Made by a program: the position numbers and the translations under genes. Below, one piece after another: positions 9,373 through 17,874 of a stretch of 64,000 nucleotides of DNA (positions are counted from its first letter, which is position 1; each line of letters begins with the position of its first letter). Origin of the DNA: Zeimonas sp003577305 (GTDB lineage: Bacteria > Pseudomonadota > Gammaproteobacteria > Burkholderiales > Burkholderiaceae_E); the NCBI GenBank assembly GCA_030263385.1, contig SZOX01000004.1:62001-126000 (forward strand), read 5' to 3'. The notes beneath the pieces are model-generated. The model was not told where the DNA came from. It worked only from the letters and a program-made list of their open reading frames with translations, and searched no databases.

Positions 9373-11679
9373 ATGCAGGAACCCGATCTGTTTGCAGACG
9401 ATCAGCCGGCCGAGGACTCGCTGGCGCTGGCCGACTACGCCGAGCGCGCCTATCTCGACTACGCGGTCTCGGTGGTCAAGGGGCGCGCGCTGCCCGACGT
9501 CTGCGACGGCCAGAAACCGGTGCAGCGGCGCATCCTGTACGCGATGAACGAGATGGGGCTCGGCCCCGTCGCGAAGCCGGTCAAGTCGGCGCGCGTGGTG
9601 GGCGACGTGCTCGGCAAGTTCCATCCGCACGGCGACGTCGCCGCCTACGACGCGCTGGTGCGCATGGCGCAGCCGTTCACGCTGCGCTATCCACTGGTCG
9701 ACGGGCAGGGCAACTTCGGTTCGCGCGACGGCGACGGCGCGGCAGCGATGCGCTACACCGAGGCGCGGCTGACGCCGTACGCGAGATTGCTGCTCGACGA
9801 GATCGACCAGGGCACGGTCGACTTCACCGCGAACTACGACGGCTCCACCGAGGAGCCGGTGCTGCTGCCGGCGCGGCTGCCGATGGTGCTGCTCAACGGT
9901 GCCTCCGGCATCGCGGTCGGCATGGCCACCGAGATTCCGCCGCACAATCTGCGCGAAGTCGCGGCCGCCGCCGTGGCGATGCTGAAGAATCCGAAGGCCG
10001 ATCTCGACGCACTGCTTGCGCTGGTGCCCGGGCCCGATTTCCCCGGCGGCGGGCAGCTGATTTCGCCGCCGGCCGACATCCGCGAGATCTACGCGAGCGG
10101 CCGCGGCTCGGTGAAGGTGCGCGCACGCCACGCGATCGAGGAGCTGGCGCGCAACCAGTGGCAGCTGGTGATCAACGAACTGCCGCACGGAGTGTCGGCG
10201 CAGCGCGTGCTCGAGGAGATCGAGGAGCTGACCAATCCGAAACTGCGCCCCGGCAGGAAGTCGCTCACGCCCGAGCAGCTGCAGTTGAAGCAGACGGTGC
10301 TCGCGGTGCTCGACGCGGTGCGCGACGAGTCGGGCAAGGACGCGCCGGTGCGGCTGGTCTTCGAACCGAAGACCTCGCGCATCGACCAGCACGAGCTGCT
10401 GCGGGTGCTGCTCGCGCACACCAGCCTCGAGACGGGCGTGCCGATGAACCTGGTGATGATCGGCATCGACGGGCGGCCGCGACAGAAGGGGCTCGCCGCG
10501 ATCCTCGCCGAATGGTGCGAATTCCGGGTGCGCGTCGTCACGCGGCGCAGCGAGCACCGGCTGGGCAAGGTCGGCGAGCGGATCCACATTCTCGAGGGGC
10601 GGCAGCTGGTGCTGCTGAACATCGACGAGGTGATCCGCATCATCCGCGAGTCCGACGAGCCGAAGCCGGCACTGGTTGCGGCGTTCGGGCTGAGCGACCG
10701 GCAGGCCGAGGACATCCTCGAGATCCGGCTGCGCCAGCTGGCGCGACTCGAGGCGATCCGCATCGAGCGCGAGCTCTCCGAGCTGCGCGCCGAGCGCCAG
10801 GGGCTCGAGGCGCTGCTCGCGAGCCCGGCTGCGATGCGTCGCCAGGTGATCCGCGAGATCGAGGCCGACGCGAAGCAGTACGGCGACGCCCGGCGCACGC
10901 TGATCGAGGCGGCCGAGCGCACTGCGGTCGAGTTGCGCGTGGCCGAGGAGCCGGTCACCGTGATCGTCTCGGAGAAGGGCTGGGTGCGCGCGCGCCAGGG
11001 CCACGGCCACGATGCGTCGCAGTTCGGCTACAAGGCGGGCGACGGACCTTACGGCGCGTTCGAAGTGATGACCACCGACCAGTTGTTCGCGATCGCGACC
11101 AACGGCAGGGTCTATTCGGTGCCGGTGTCGCAGTTGCCGTCGGCGCGCGGCGACGGCGCACCGATCACCAGCTTCGTCGAGCTCGAGCCCGGCTCGCGCA
11201 TCGACCACGCGTTCGCCGCGCCGCTCGACACCGGGGTGCTGCTCGCCACCAGCGGCGGCAACGGGTTGCTGTGCCAGGCGGCCGACCTGGTGGGGCGCAC
11301 CCGCCAGGGCAAGGCCTTCGTGTCGCTCGAGGACGGACAGGTGCCGCTGCGCCCGGCGCTCTTCGCGCCGGGCATGGCGCGGGTGCTGTGCGTGTCGGGC
11401 GAGGGCAAGGCGCTGGTCATCGGGCTGAACGAGGTGAAGGTGCTGAAGAACGGCGGGCGCGGCGTGATCCTGATGGGTCTGGACGCGAAGGATGCGCTGC
11501 GCCAGGCGCTCGTCTACGGACCGGCCGGCGTGCGGGTGCGTGGCGCGGGACGCGGCGGCAAGGCAATCGACCGGGTGTTCGGCGCTGGCGCGCTCGAAGC
11601 CTGGGCGGGCGCGCGTGCGCGCAAGGGGCGTTATCTCGAGCCGCGCGTGAAGGACGCCGTGCTCGAGTGCGCGAAGTGA
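9373..11679 (+). CDS. parC: DNA topoisomerase IV subunit A
   Basis: DNA-cleaving subunit of topoisomerase IV (768 aa). The catalytic tyrosine lies in AAMRYTEARL. The winged-helix and quinolone region reads GKFHPHGDVAAYDAL, with valine at residue 89 where E. coli ParC has Ser80. The C-terminal beta-pinwheel begins near residue 530 (VTVIVSEKGWVRARQGHG). The ATG at 9373 is preferred over an upstream in-frame GTG at 9304, because the segment before it is GC-rich filler not seen in the family and the ATG leads directly into the conserved N-terminus. A 129-base gap separates it from parE with no clear promoter. Confidence 0.94.
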   Translation: MQEPDLFADDQPAEDSLALADYAERAYLDYAVSVVKGRALPDVCDGQKPVQRRILYAMNEMGLGPVAKPVKSARVVGDVLGKFHPHGDVAAYDALVRMAQPFTLRYPLVDGQGNFGSRDGDGAAAMRYTEARLTPYARLLLDEIDQGTVDFTANYDGSTEEPVLLPARLPMVLLNGASGIAVGMATEIPPHNLREVAAAAVAMLKNPKADLDALLALVPGPDFPGGGQLISPPADIREIYASGRGSVKVRARHAIEELARNQWQLVINELPHGVSAQRVLEEIEELTNPKLRPGRKSLTPEQLQLKQTVLAVLDAVRDESGKDAPVRLVFEPKTSRIDQHELLRVLLAHTSLETGVPMNLVMIGIDGRPRQKGLAAILAEWCEFRVRVVTRRSEHRLGKVGERIHILEGRQLVLLNIDEVIRIIRESDEPKPALVAAFGLSDRQAEDILEIRLRQLARLEAIRIERELSELRAERQGLEALLASPAAMRRQVIREIEADAKQYGDARRTLIEAAERTAVELRVAEEPVTVIVSEKGWVRARQGHGHDASQFGYKAGDGPYGAFEVMTTDQLFAIATNGRVYSVPVSQLPSARGDGAPITSFVELEPGSRIDHAFAAPLDTGVLLATSGGNGLLCQAADLVGRTRQGKAFVSLEDGQVPLRPALFAPGMARVLCVSGEGKALVIGLNEVKVLKNGGRGVILMGLDAKDALRQALVYGPAGVRVRGAGRGGKAIDRVFGAGALEAWAGARARKGRYLEPRVKDAVLECAK

Positions 11680-11696
11680 AGGAAGAGGAGCGTGAA

Positions 11697-13592
11697 ATGG
11701 GTGCGATGAAGGAAACACTGGGGTTCCAGGCCGAGGTCAGGCAGTTGCTGCAGCTGATGATCCACTCGCTGTACAGCAACCGCGAGATCTTCCTGCGCGA
11801 GCTGATCTCCAATGCCTCCGATGCCTGCGACAAGCTGCGCTTCGAGGCGCTCGATCGGCCCGAACTCTACGAGGGCGATGCGGAGCTGGGCATCCGCATC
11901 GAGGTCGATGCGGCCGCCCGCACGATCACGGTCTCGGACAACGGCATCGGGATGTCGCGCGACGAGGCGATCGAGCACCTGGGCACGATCGCGCGCTCGG
12001 GCACGCGCGAGTTCTTCGGCAGGCTCTCGGTCACCGTGGTCTCGCGCCGCGCGGGGCTGGCCGCCGGCGAGGCGGTGCGCTGGGAGTCCGACGGCAGCGG
12101 CGAGTTCTCGGTCGAGACGGTGGGCAAGGCCGGGCGCGGCACCGACGTGATCCTGCACCTGAGAACCCGCCGGGCCGGTGCCGCGGGCGGCGAGGAGGGC
12201 GCTGCGGACGAGGACCAGGGTTTCGACGACCTGCTCTCGCGCTGGAAGCTCGAGTCGATCGTGCGTCGCTACTCGGACCACATCTCGCTGCCGATCCGGA
12301 TGCGCAAGGAGCAGTGGGATGCCGGGGCGAAACAGATGCGCACCACCGACGACTGGGAGACCGTCAACCAGGCGAGCGCGCTGTGGGCGCGGCCCCGCTC
12401 GGAGATCACCGACGAGCAGTACCGGGCGTTCTACAAGCACCTGTCGCACGGCGACGACGAGCCGCTCGCGTGGACGCACAACCGGGTGGAGGGCCGCACC
12501 GAGTACACGCAGCTGCTCTACCTGCCCTCGCGCGCGCCCTTCGATCTCTGGGACCGCCAGCGCCGCAGTGGGGTGCGCCTGTACGTGCGCCGCGTCTTCA
12601 TCATGGAGGACGCCGAGCAGTTGCTGCCCGCGTGGCTGCGCTTCGTGCGCGGCGTGATCGACTCGGCCGACCTGCCGCTGAACGTCTCGCGCGAGATTCT
12701 GCAGGAGAGCCGCGACGTGCGCGCGATCCGCGAAGGCTGCACGAAGCGGGTGCTGTCGCTGCTCGAGGAGATGGCGGGCGCGCGCGCCGACGACTATGCG
12801 AAGTTCTGGTCGGAGTTCGGCCAGGTGGTCAAGGAAGGCATCGGCGAGGACCAGGCCAACCGCGAGCGCATCGCCAGGCTGCTGCGCTTCGCATCCACCG
12901 TCTCCGAAGACGACGCGCAATCGACCTCGCTGGCCGACTACGTGGGCCGGATGAAGGAGGGCCAGAAGAGAATCTGGTACATCACCGCCGACACGCCGGC
13001 GGCCGCGCGCAGCAGCCCGCACCTCGAGGTGTTCCGCAAGAAGGGCGTGGAGGTGCTGCTGCTCACCGACCGCGTCGACGAATGGATGCTGTCCTTCTTC
13101 GACCAGTACGAGGGCCACGAACTCGCGTCGGTGGCGCGCGGCGGGCTCGACCTCGACGCGCTCGAGGACGAGGCCGAGAAGGCCGCCTCGAAGCAGGCCG
13201 CCGAGGAGTTCGCCGGGCTGCTCGCGAGCATCCGCGAGGCGCTCGGCGACGCGGTGAAGGAGGTGCGCGTCACCAACAGGTTGACCGATTCCGCCGCCTG
13301 CCTGGTCTCCGACGAGGGCGAGATCAGCGGCCATCTCGAACGGCTGCTCAAGCAGGCCGGGCAGAAGGCGCCGCCGCGCAAGCCGATTCTCGAGATCAAC
13401 CCGCAGCATCCGCTGCTGGCGCGCGCGCGCGCCGACACCGAACGCATCGCCGACTGGTCGCGGCTGCTGCTCGACCAGGCGGTGCTGGCCGAGGGTGGGC
13501 AGCTGGACGATCCGGTCGCGTTCGTGCGGCGGATGAACGCGATGCTGGTGGCGCCGCCGCTGGCGCCCGAGGCGCCGGCGAGCACGGCCTGA
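11697..13592 (+). CDS. htpG: Molecular chaperone HtpG (Hsp90) lacking its ATP-lid segment
   Basis: Bacterial Hsp90 of 631 aa. The N-terminal ATPase domain starts normally (FQAEVRQLLQLMIHSLYSNR, then ISNASDACDKLRFEAL, DNGIGM and GTIARSGTREFF). The middle domain (THNRVEGRTEYTQLLYLPS, SREILQESRDV) and C-terminal dimerisation domain (LEINPQHPLL) are also normal. After Ser111 (codon 12027-12029) the protein jumps directly to VTVVSRRAG. In other HtpG proteins about 26-28 residues lie between these points, including the glycine-rich lid motif GQFGVGFYS that closes over ATP. The frame is kept, so this is a clean in-frame loss rather than a frameshift. The length looks normal because of a Gly/Glu/Asp-rich insert near residues 160-180. 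ATP binding is expected to be impaired. Confidence 0.88.
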   Translation: MGAMKETLGFQAEVRQLLQLMIHSLYSNREIFLRELISNASDACDKLRFEALDRPELYEGDAELGIRIEVDAAARTITVSDNGIGMSRDEAIEHLGTIARSGTREFFGRLSVTVVSRRAGLAAGEAVRWESDGSGEFSVETVGKAGRGTDVILHLRTRRAGAAGGEEGAADEDQGFDDLLSRWKLESIVRRYSDHISLPIRMRKEQWDAGAKQMRTTDDWETVNQASALWARPRSEITDEQYRAFYKHLSHGDDEPLAWTHNRVEGRTEYTQLLYLPSRAPFDLWDRQRRSGVRLYVRRVFIMEDAEQLLPAWLRFVRGVIDSADLPLNVSREILQESRDVRAIREGCTKRVLSLLEEMAGARADDYAKFWSEFGQVVKEGIGEDQANRERIARLLRFASTVSEDDAQSTSLADYVGRMKEGQKRIWYITADTPAAARSSPHLEVFRKKGVEVLLLTDRVDEWMLSFFDQYEGHELASVARGGLDLDALEDEAEKAASKQAAEEFAGLLASIREALGDAVKEVRVTNRLTDSAACLVSDEGEISGHLERLLKQAGQKAPPRKPILEINPQHPLLARARADTERIADWSRLLLDQAVLAEGGQLDDPVAFVRRMNAMLVAPPLAPEAPASTA

Positions 13593-13596
13593 ACGC

Positions 13597-14079
13597 ATGC
13601 TGCGCGGGCTCGCTCCGGTCGTCGATCGCGGCTCGCGATTGCTGGTGCTGGGCAGTTTCCCGGGCGAAGCGTCGCTGACGGCAGGGTACTACTACGCGCA
13701 CCCGCGCAACCAGTTCTGGCCGATTCTCGGGGCGGTACTCGGGCTGCCGCTGGCCGACTGGCCGTTCGAGCGGCGCTACCGCGCGGTGCTCGAATCGGGG
13801 CTTGCGATCTGGGACGTCTACGCCGGATGCCGCCGCGAGGGCAGTCTCGACGGGAGCATCCGCGACCCGTCGGTCAACGACTTCCAGGCGCTGTTGCGGC
13901 GCGCGCCGGGCCTGCGTGCGGTGCTGTTCAACGGCCGCACTGCCGCGCGCCATGAAGCCTGGTTCGCCGGCCGCGGGCTGGCCACGCGGGTGCTGCCGTC
14001 GACCAGTCCCGCCTTCGCCGGCATGAGCGTGGCGGACAAGCTCGAGCGCTGGCGCGAGGCGATCGAGGTACTTCGATGA
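13597..14079 (+). CDS. DNA-deoxyinosine (hypoxanthine) glycosylase, UDG family 6
   Basis: A 160-residue base-excision repair enzyme of the uracil-DNA glycosylase superfamily, hypoxanthine-DNA glycosylase branch. The family signature is visible: LVLGSFPGEASL near residues 15-26, then YYAHPRNQFWPIL, and at the far end LPSTSPAFAG (motif 2 region). It removes deaminated adenine from DNA by family assignment; the substrate has not been shown for this protein. It starts 4 bases after htpG and its stop overlaps the next gene by 4 bases (ATGA), so the three genes may be read together. Confidence 0.85.
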   Translation: MLRGLAPVVDRGSRLLVLGSFPGEASLTAGYYYAHPRNQFWPILGAVLGLPLADWPFERRYRAVLESGLAIWDVYAGCRREGSLDGSIRDPSVNDFQALLRRAPGLRAVLFNGRTAARHEAWFAGRGLATRVLPSTSPAFAGMSVADKLERWREAIEVLR

Positions 14080-14846
14080 CGATGCGCAAGCGGGGGCGCG
14101 CCGAAAGCGGGATCACCTTGTCCGAAGAGGCCGGCGTGCGCTACCTGCACTTCGGCTCGCCGTGGGTGCAGGGCGCGATGCGCATTGCGCGGCCCTATGC
14201 GCTCGAGATCGATTACGTGCGCGACATGATGGCCTGGCTGCTGTTTCTCGCGCCGCCGGCGCACATCCTGCAGCTGGGCCTGGGTGCGGCCGCGCTCACC
14301 AAGTACTGCTGGCGCCGCTTTCCGGAGTCGGCGATCACCGTGGTGGAGCGCAGCGCGGCAGTGATCGCGTGCGCGCACCGCGACTTCGCGCTGCCCGCGG
14401 ACGACGCGCGGCTGCGCGTGGTGCGCGCCGACGCCGGCGAATTCGTGGCGCGACCCTCCGAACGGGGCCGCTACGGCGTCGTCCAGGTCGATCTCTACGA
14501 CCGGCACGCGCGCGGCCCGGCGATCGACACGCCGGCGTTCTACCGTCGCTGCCGCGGCGCGCTGGCAGCGTCGGGCGTGCTGGTGCTGAACCTCTTCGGC
14601 GAGCACGAGTCGTACCGGCGCAGCACCGCGCGCGTGGCCGAGGCCTTCGACGGGCGGCTGATCGCCTTGCCGCCGGTGCCCGCGGGCAACGTCGTGCTGC
14701 TCGCGCTCCAGGGCCCCCCGCTGCAGGTCGACTGGCCGGTGCTGCGGCGGCGCGCGCGCGAGCTCGAGCGCGCGGGACTGCCGGCGCGCGCCTGGTTCGA
14801 CGCGCTGCACGGTCAGCAGGGGCGGTTCGCGCAGTTCGTGGTCTGA
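14076..14846 (+). CDS. Spermidine synthase-like methyltransferase-fold protein
   Basis: A 256-residue protein with the Rossmann fold of the spermidine synthase family. The nucleotide-binding loop is ILQLGLGAAALTKYCWR, followed by the acidic residue of strand 2 (ITVVERS) and the DAGEFV and YGVVQVDLYD segments. It is shorter than true SpeE and lacks the N-terminal beta domain and the usual substrate-binding GGGD-type sequence. It is therefore best called SpeE-like with unknown substrate. It begins inside the stop of the glycosylase gene and probably shares its transcript. Confidence 0.75.
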   Translation: MTMRKRGRAESGITLSEEAGVRYLHFGSPWVQGAMRIARPYALEIDYVRDMMAWLLFLAPPAHILQLGLGAAALTKYCWRRFPESAITVVERSAAVIACAHRDFALPADDARLRVVRADAGEFVARPSERGRYGVVQVDLYDRHARGPAIDTPAFYRRCRGALAASGVLVLNLFGEHESYRRSTARVAEAFDGRLIALPPVPAGNVVLLALQGPPLQVDWPVLRRRARELERAGLPARAWFDALHGQQGRFAQFVV

Positions 14847-14946
14847 CCCTCCGGGGCTGCGCAGCGGCATCGCGGGCCGGCCGTCCGTTTCGACCGTTCG
14901 TCCGTCGCGCTCTGCCCCTGGCGGGCCGCGCTGCTAGCCTGCCTGC

Positions 14947-16656
14947 ATGAACGCGCGTACCGATCCGGGTGCTGCCCTGGCCGCCGCCCTGCCGCCGCTC
15001 GGCCAGCCCGGGCGCCGTGTCGCCGTCGAGGACCTGCTGCCGGCGCTGGTGGCCGACGGGCTGCTCGCGCCGGCCGACGCCGAGGCGGTGGCCCGCTATG
15101 CGCGGCTCTCCAGCGCCGACCAGCATGCGCTCGTGGCGCTCGCGCGGCGCAAGCTGAAGTCTCCCGACGGCCACCGGCTGCTCGACCTGGACGTGCTCTG
15201 CCCGTGGTTCGCGCAGCGCGTGGGCCTGCCGTACGTGCACATCGACCCTCTCAAGGTCGACCTGTCGCGCGTGGCCGAGGTGATGTCGAGCCAGTACGCG
15301 ACGCGCTTCAGGATCCTGCCGCTGGAAGTGAAGGCCGGCGAGATCACCATCGCCACCGCCGAGCCGTTCGTCACCGACTGGGTCGACGAACTGCGCAGCC
15401 TGCTCAGGCGCGAGATCCGGCGGGTGATCGCCAATCCGCAGGACATCGCCCACTACACCGTCGAGTTCTTCACGCTCGCGCGCACCGTGCGCGGCGCGCA
15501 GAAGAACGGGCAGGTCGCGCACCAGAACAACTTCGAACAGCTGGTCGAGCTGGGCCGCTCGGGCCGCAGCCTGGACGCCAACGACCAGCACGTGGTCACG
15601 ATCGTCGACTGGCTCTGGCAATACGCGTTCGAGCAGCGCGCGAGCGACATCCACATGGAGCCGCGGCGCGACGCCGGAACGATCCGCTTCCGCATCGACG
15701 GGGTGCTGCACAACGTCTACCAGGTGCCCGCGTCGGTCTTCGCCGCGATGACCAGCCGCATCAAGCTGCTCGGGCGCATGGACGTGATCGAGAAGCGTCG
15801 CCCGCAGGACGGCCGGATCAAGACGCGCAATGCCGACGGCCGCGAGATCGAGCTGCGCCTGTCCACGCTGCCCACGGCCTTCGGCGAGAAGCTGGTGATG
15901 CGCGTGTTCGACCCCGAAGTGCTGGTGCGCGACTTCGCCGAACTCGGGCTGCACGACCACGACCTCGAAACCTGGGAGTCGATGACCGCGCGGCCCAACG
16001 GCATCGTGCTGGTCACCGGCCCGACCGGCTCGGGCAAGACCACGACGCTGTACTCCACGCTCAGGCAGCTGGCCACCGACGAGGTGAACGTGTGCACCGT
16101 CGAGGACCCGATCGAGATGGTCGAGCCGCGCTTCAACCAGATGCAGGTGCAGCACGGCATCGACCTGAGCTTCGCCGACGGCATCCGCGCGCTGATGCGC
16201 CAGGATCCCGACATCATCATGGTCCTGCTCGACCTGGGCGTGCCTTCGTACCTGCTGAACGCGACGCTGATCGGCGTGATGGCGCAACGGCTGGTGCGCA
16301 CGCTGTGCGAGTCGTGCAAGCAGGAGGCCGACGCGCTGGCCGAGGAGGAGTGGAACGCGCTGATCGCGCCGTTTCGCGCGGCGAGGCCCAAGCGCGTCTA
16401 CCGGCCGGTCGGTTGCCTGGAGTGCCGGATGACCGGTTACCGCGGGCGCACCGGTCTCTACGAACTGCTGGTTCTCGACGCCGGACTGCGCCAGCTGATC
16501 GACGAAAAGCCCGATCTCGGGGCGATCCGCCGCCGCGCGATCCGCAGCGGCCTGAAGCCGCTGCGGCTGGCCGGCGCGCAGAAGATCGCGGCCGGCCTGA
16601 CCACCCGCGACGAAGTGCTGCGCGCCGCCCCGCCGATCGGCGATCAAATGCGCTGA
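14947..16656 (+). CDS. GspE/PilB-type secretion ATPase lacking Walker B end and His box
   Basis: Type II secretion/type IV pilus assembly ATPase family (569 aa). The N-terminal MshEN-like domain is followed by an ATPase core with Walker A GPTGSGKTTTLYSTL (near residue 357) and Asp box TVEDPIEMVEP. Walker B begins as RQDPDIIMV, then the sequence runs straight into LLDLGVPSYLLNATLIGVM. Relatives have about 36-37 residues at this point (after Val426), holding the GEIRD Walker B glutamate region and the STLHTN histidine box. The frame is intact. The zinc region CESCKQ...CLECRM is normal. No other secretion or pilus genes flank it, except a lone pseudopilin gene at 20.4 kb. ATPase activity is doubtful with this gap. 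Confidence 0.85.
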   Translation: MNARTDPGAALAAALPPLGQPGRRVAVEDLLPALVADGLLAPADAEAVARYARLSSADQHALVALARRKLKSPDGHRLLDLDVLCPWFAQRVGLPYVHIDPLKVDLSRVAEVMSSQYATRFRILPLEVKAGEITIATAEPFVTDWVDELRSLLRREIRRVIANPQDIAHYTVEFFTLARTVRGAQKNGQVAHQNNFEQLVELGRSGRSLDANDQHVVTIVDWLWQYAFEQRASDIHMEPRRDAGTIRFRIDGVLHNVYQVPASVFAAMTSRIKLLGRMDVIEKRRPQDGRIKTRNADGREIELRLSTLPTAFGEKLVMRVFDPEVLVRDFAELGLHDHDLETWESMTARPNGIVLVTGPTGSGKTTTLYSTLRQLATDEVNVCTVEDPIEMVEPRFNQMQVQHGIDLSFADGIRALMRQDPDIIMVLLDLGVPSYLLNATLIGVMAQRLVRTLCESCKQEADALAEEEWNALIAPFRAARPKRVYRPVGCLECRMTGYRGRTGLYELLVLDAGLRQLIDEKPDLGAIRRRAIRSGLKPLRLAGAQKIAAGLTTRDEVLRAAPPIGDQMR

Positions 16657-16686
16657 CCGCGCCCGCCGGGCGCTGTCAATCCCGCG

Positions 16687-17862
16687 TCACTTCGACAGCT
16701 CGCGCATCGCCCGCTCGAGGCCCTGGAGGGTGACCGGGTACATGCGGTTGTGCAGGATCTGCTTGATCACCGCGATCGACTGGCGGTACTCCCAGACCCC
16801 TTCCGGCTCCGGATTCAGCCACGCGAATTTCGGAAACCGCTCGACCAGCCGCCGCAGCCACACCGCCCCGGCTTCCTCGTTGTCGTACTCGACCGAGCCG
16901 CCGGGCTGCAGCACCTCGTAGGGGCTCATCGTCGCATCGCCGACGAAGATCAGCCGGTAATCGGGGTTGTACTTGCGCAGGACGTCCCAGGTCGCGAAGC
17001 GCTCGGCGTGCCGGCGCCGGTTGTTCTTCCACAGGTAGTCGTAGACGCAGTTGTGGAAGTAATAGAACTCGAGGTGCTTGAACTCGCTCTTCGCGGCCGA
17101 GAAGAGCTCCTCGGTCTGCCGGATGTGGTCGTCCATCGTGCCGCCGACGTCGAGCAGCATCAGCACCTTGATCGTGTTGTGCCGCTCGGGAACCATGCGG
17201 ATGTCGAGCCAGCCGGCATTGCGCGCGGTCGACGCGATGGTATCGTCGAGATCGAGCTCTTCCTCGGCGCCTTCGCGGGCGAACTTGCGCAGCCGCCGCA
17301 GCGCGACCTTGATGTTGCGGGTACCGAGCTCGACCTGGTCGTCGTAGTCGCGAAAGGCGCGCTGCTCCCAGACCTTCACCGCCGTGCGGTTGCCGGCCGA
17401 CGGCCCGCCGATGCGAATGCCCTCGGGGTTGTAGCCCCCGTTGCCGAACGGCGAGGTGCCGCCCGTGCCGATCCACTTGCTGCCGCCCTGATGGCGATCC
17501 TTCTGCTCGTCGAGCAGCTGGCGCAGTCGCTCCATGAGCTTGTCCAGGCCGCCCATCGCCTCGATCGCCGCCTTTTCCTCCGCGGTGAACTCGCGCCGGA
17601 ACTGGCGCTTCAGCCAGTCGAGCGGAAGGTCGACGTCGACACCCGGGATCGCCTGCACGCCCTTGAAGTAGGCGCCGAACGCCTTGTCGAACTTGTCGAA
17701 ATTGCGCTCGTCCTTGACCAGCGTGGCGCGCGAGAGGTGGTAGAACTCGTCGATCGACGGACCGATCACGTGCTCGCGCATCGCCTCGAGCAGCAGCAGG
17801 TACTCCTTGATCGAGACCGGCAGCCTGGCGTGTCGCAGGTGCAGGAAGAAGTCGATCAGCAT
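16687..17862 (-). CDS. VWA domain protein, CoxE-like
   Basis: A 391-residue protein of the CoxE/VWA family. The C-terminal half holds a von Willebrand A domain with a degenerate metal site: MLLDVGGTMDDHI, where the classical DxSxS is DxGxT. FHNCVYDYLW and IFVGDATMSPYE follow at the expected positions. The N-terminal half is helical (FFLHLRHARLPVSIKEYL). Such proteins work with MoxR AAA+ ATPases, and one is encoded two genes upstream in the same minus-strand operon. The target complex is not identifiable. It is convergent with the GspE-like gene, with a 30-base gap. Confidence 0.82.
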   Translation of the reverse strand: MLIDFFLHLRHARLPVSIKEYLLLLEAMREHVIGPSIDEFYHLSRATLVKDERNFDKFDKAFGAYFKGVQAIPGVDVDLPLDWLKRQFRREFTAEEKAAIEAMGGLDKLMERLRQLLDEQKDRHQGGSKWIGTGGTSPFGNGGYNPEGIRIGGPSAGNRTAVKVWEQRAFRDYDDQVELGTRNIKVALRRLRKFAREGAEEELDLDDTIASTARNAGWLDIRMVPERHNTIKVLMLLDVGGTMDDHIRQTEELFSAAKSEFKHLEFYYFHNCVYDYLWKNNRRRHAERFATWDVLRKYNPDYRLIFVGDATMSPYEVLQPGGSVEYDNEEAGAVWLRRLVERFPKFAWLNPEPEGVWEYRQSIAVIKQILHNRMYPVTLQGLERAMRELSK

Positions 17863-17874
17863 GGCCTCGTTCCT

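Noticed and set aside
10158..11696. N-terminal extension of htpG through parC
   Set aside because: Shadow of parC; the HtpG sequence begins at the ATG at 11697 or 11706.
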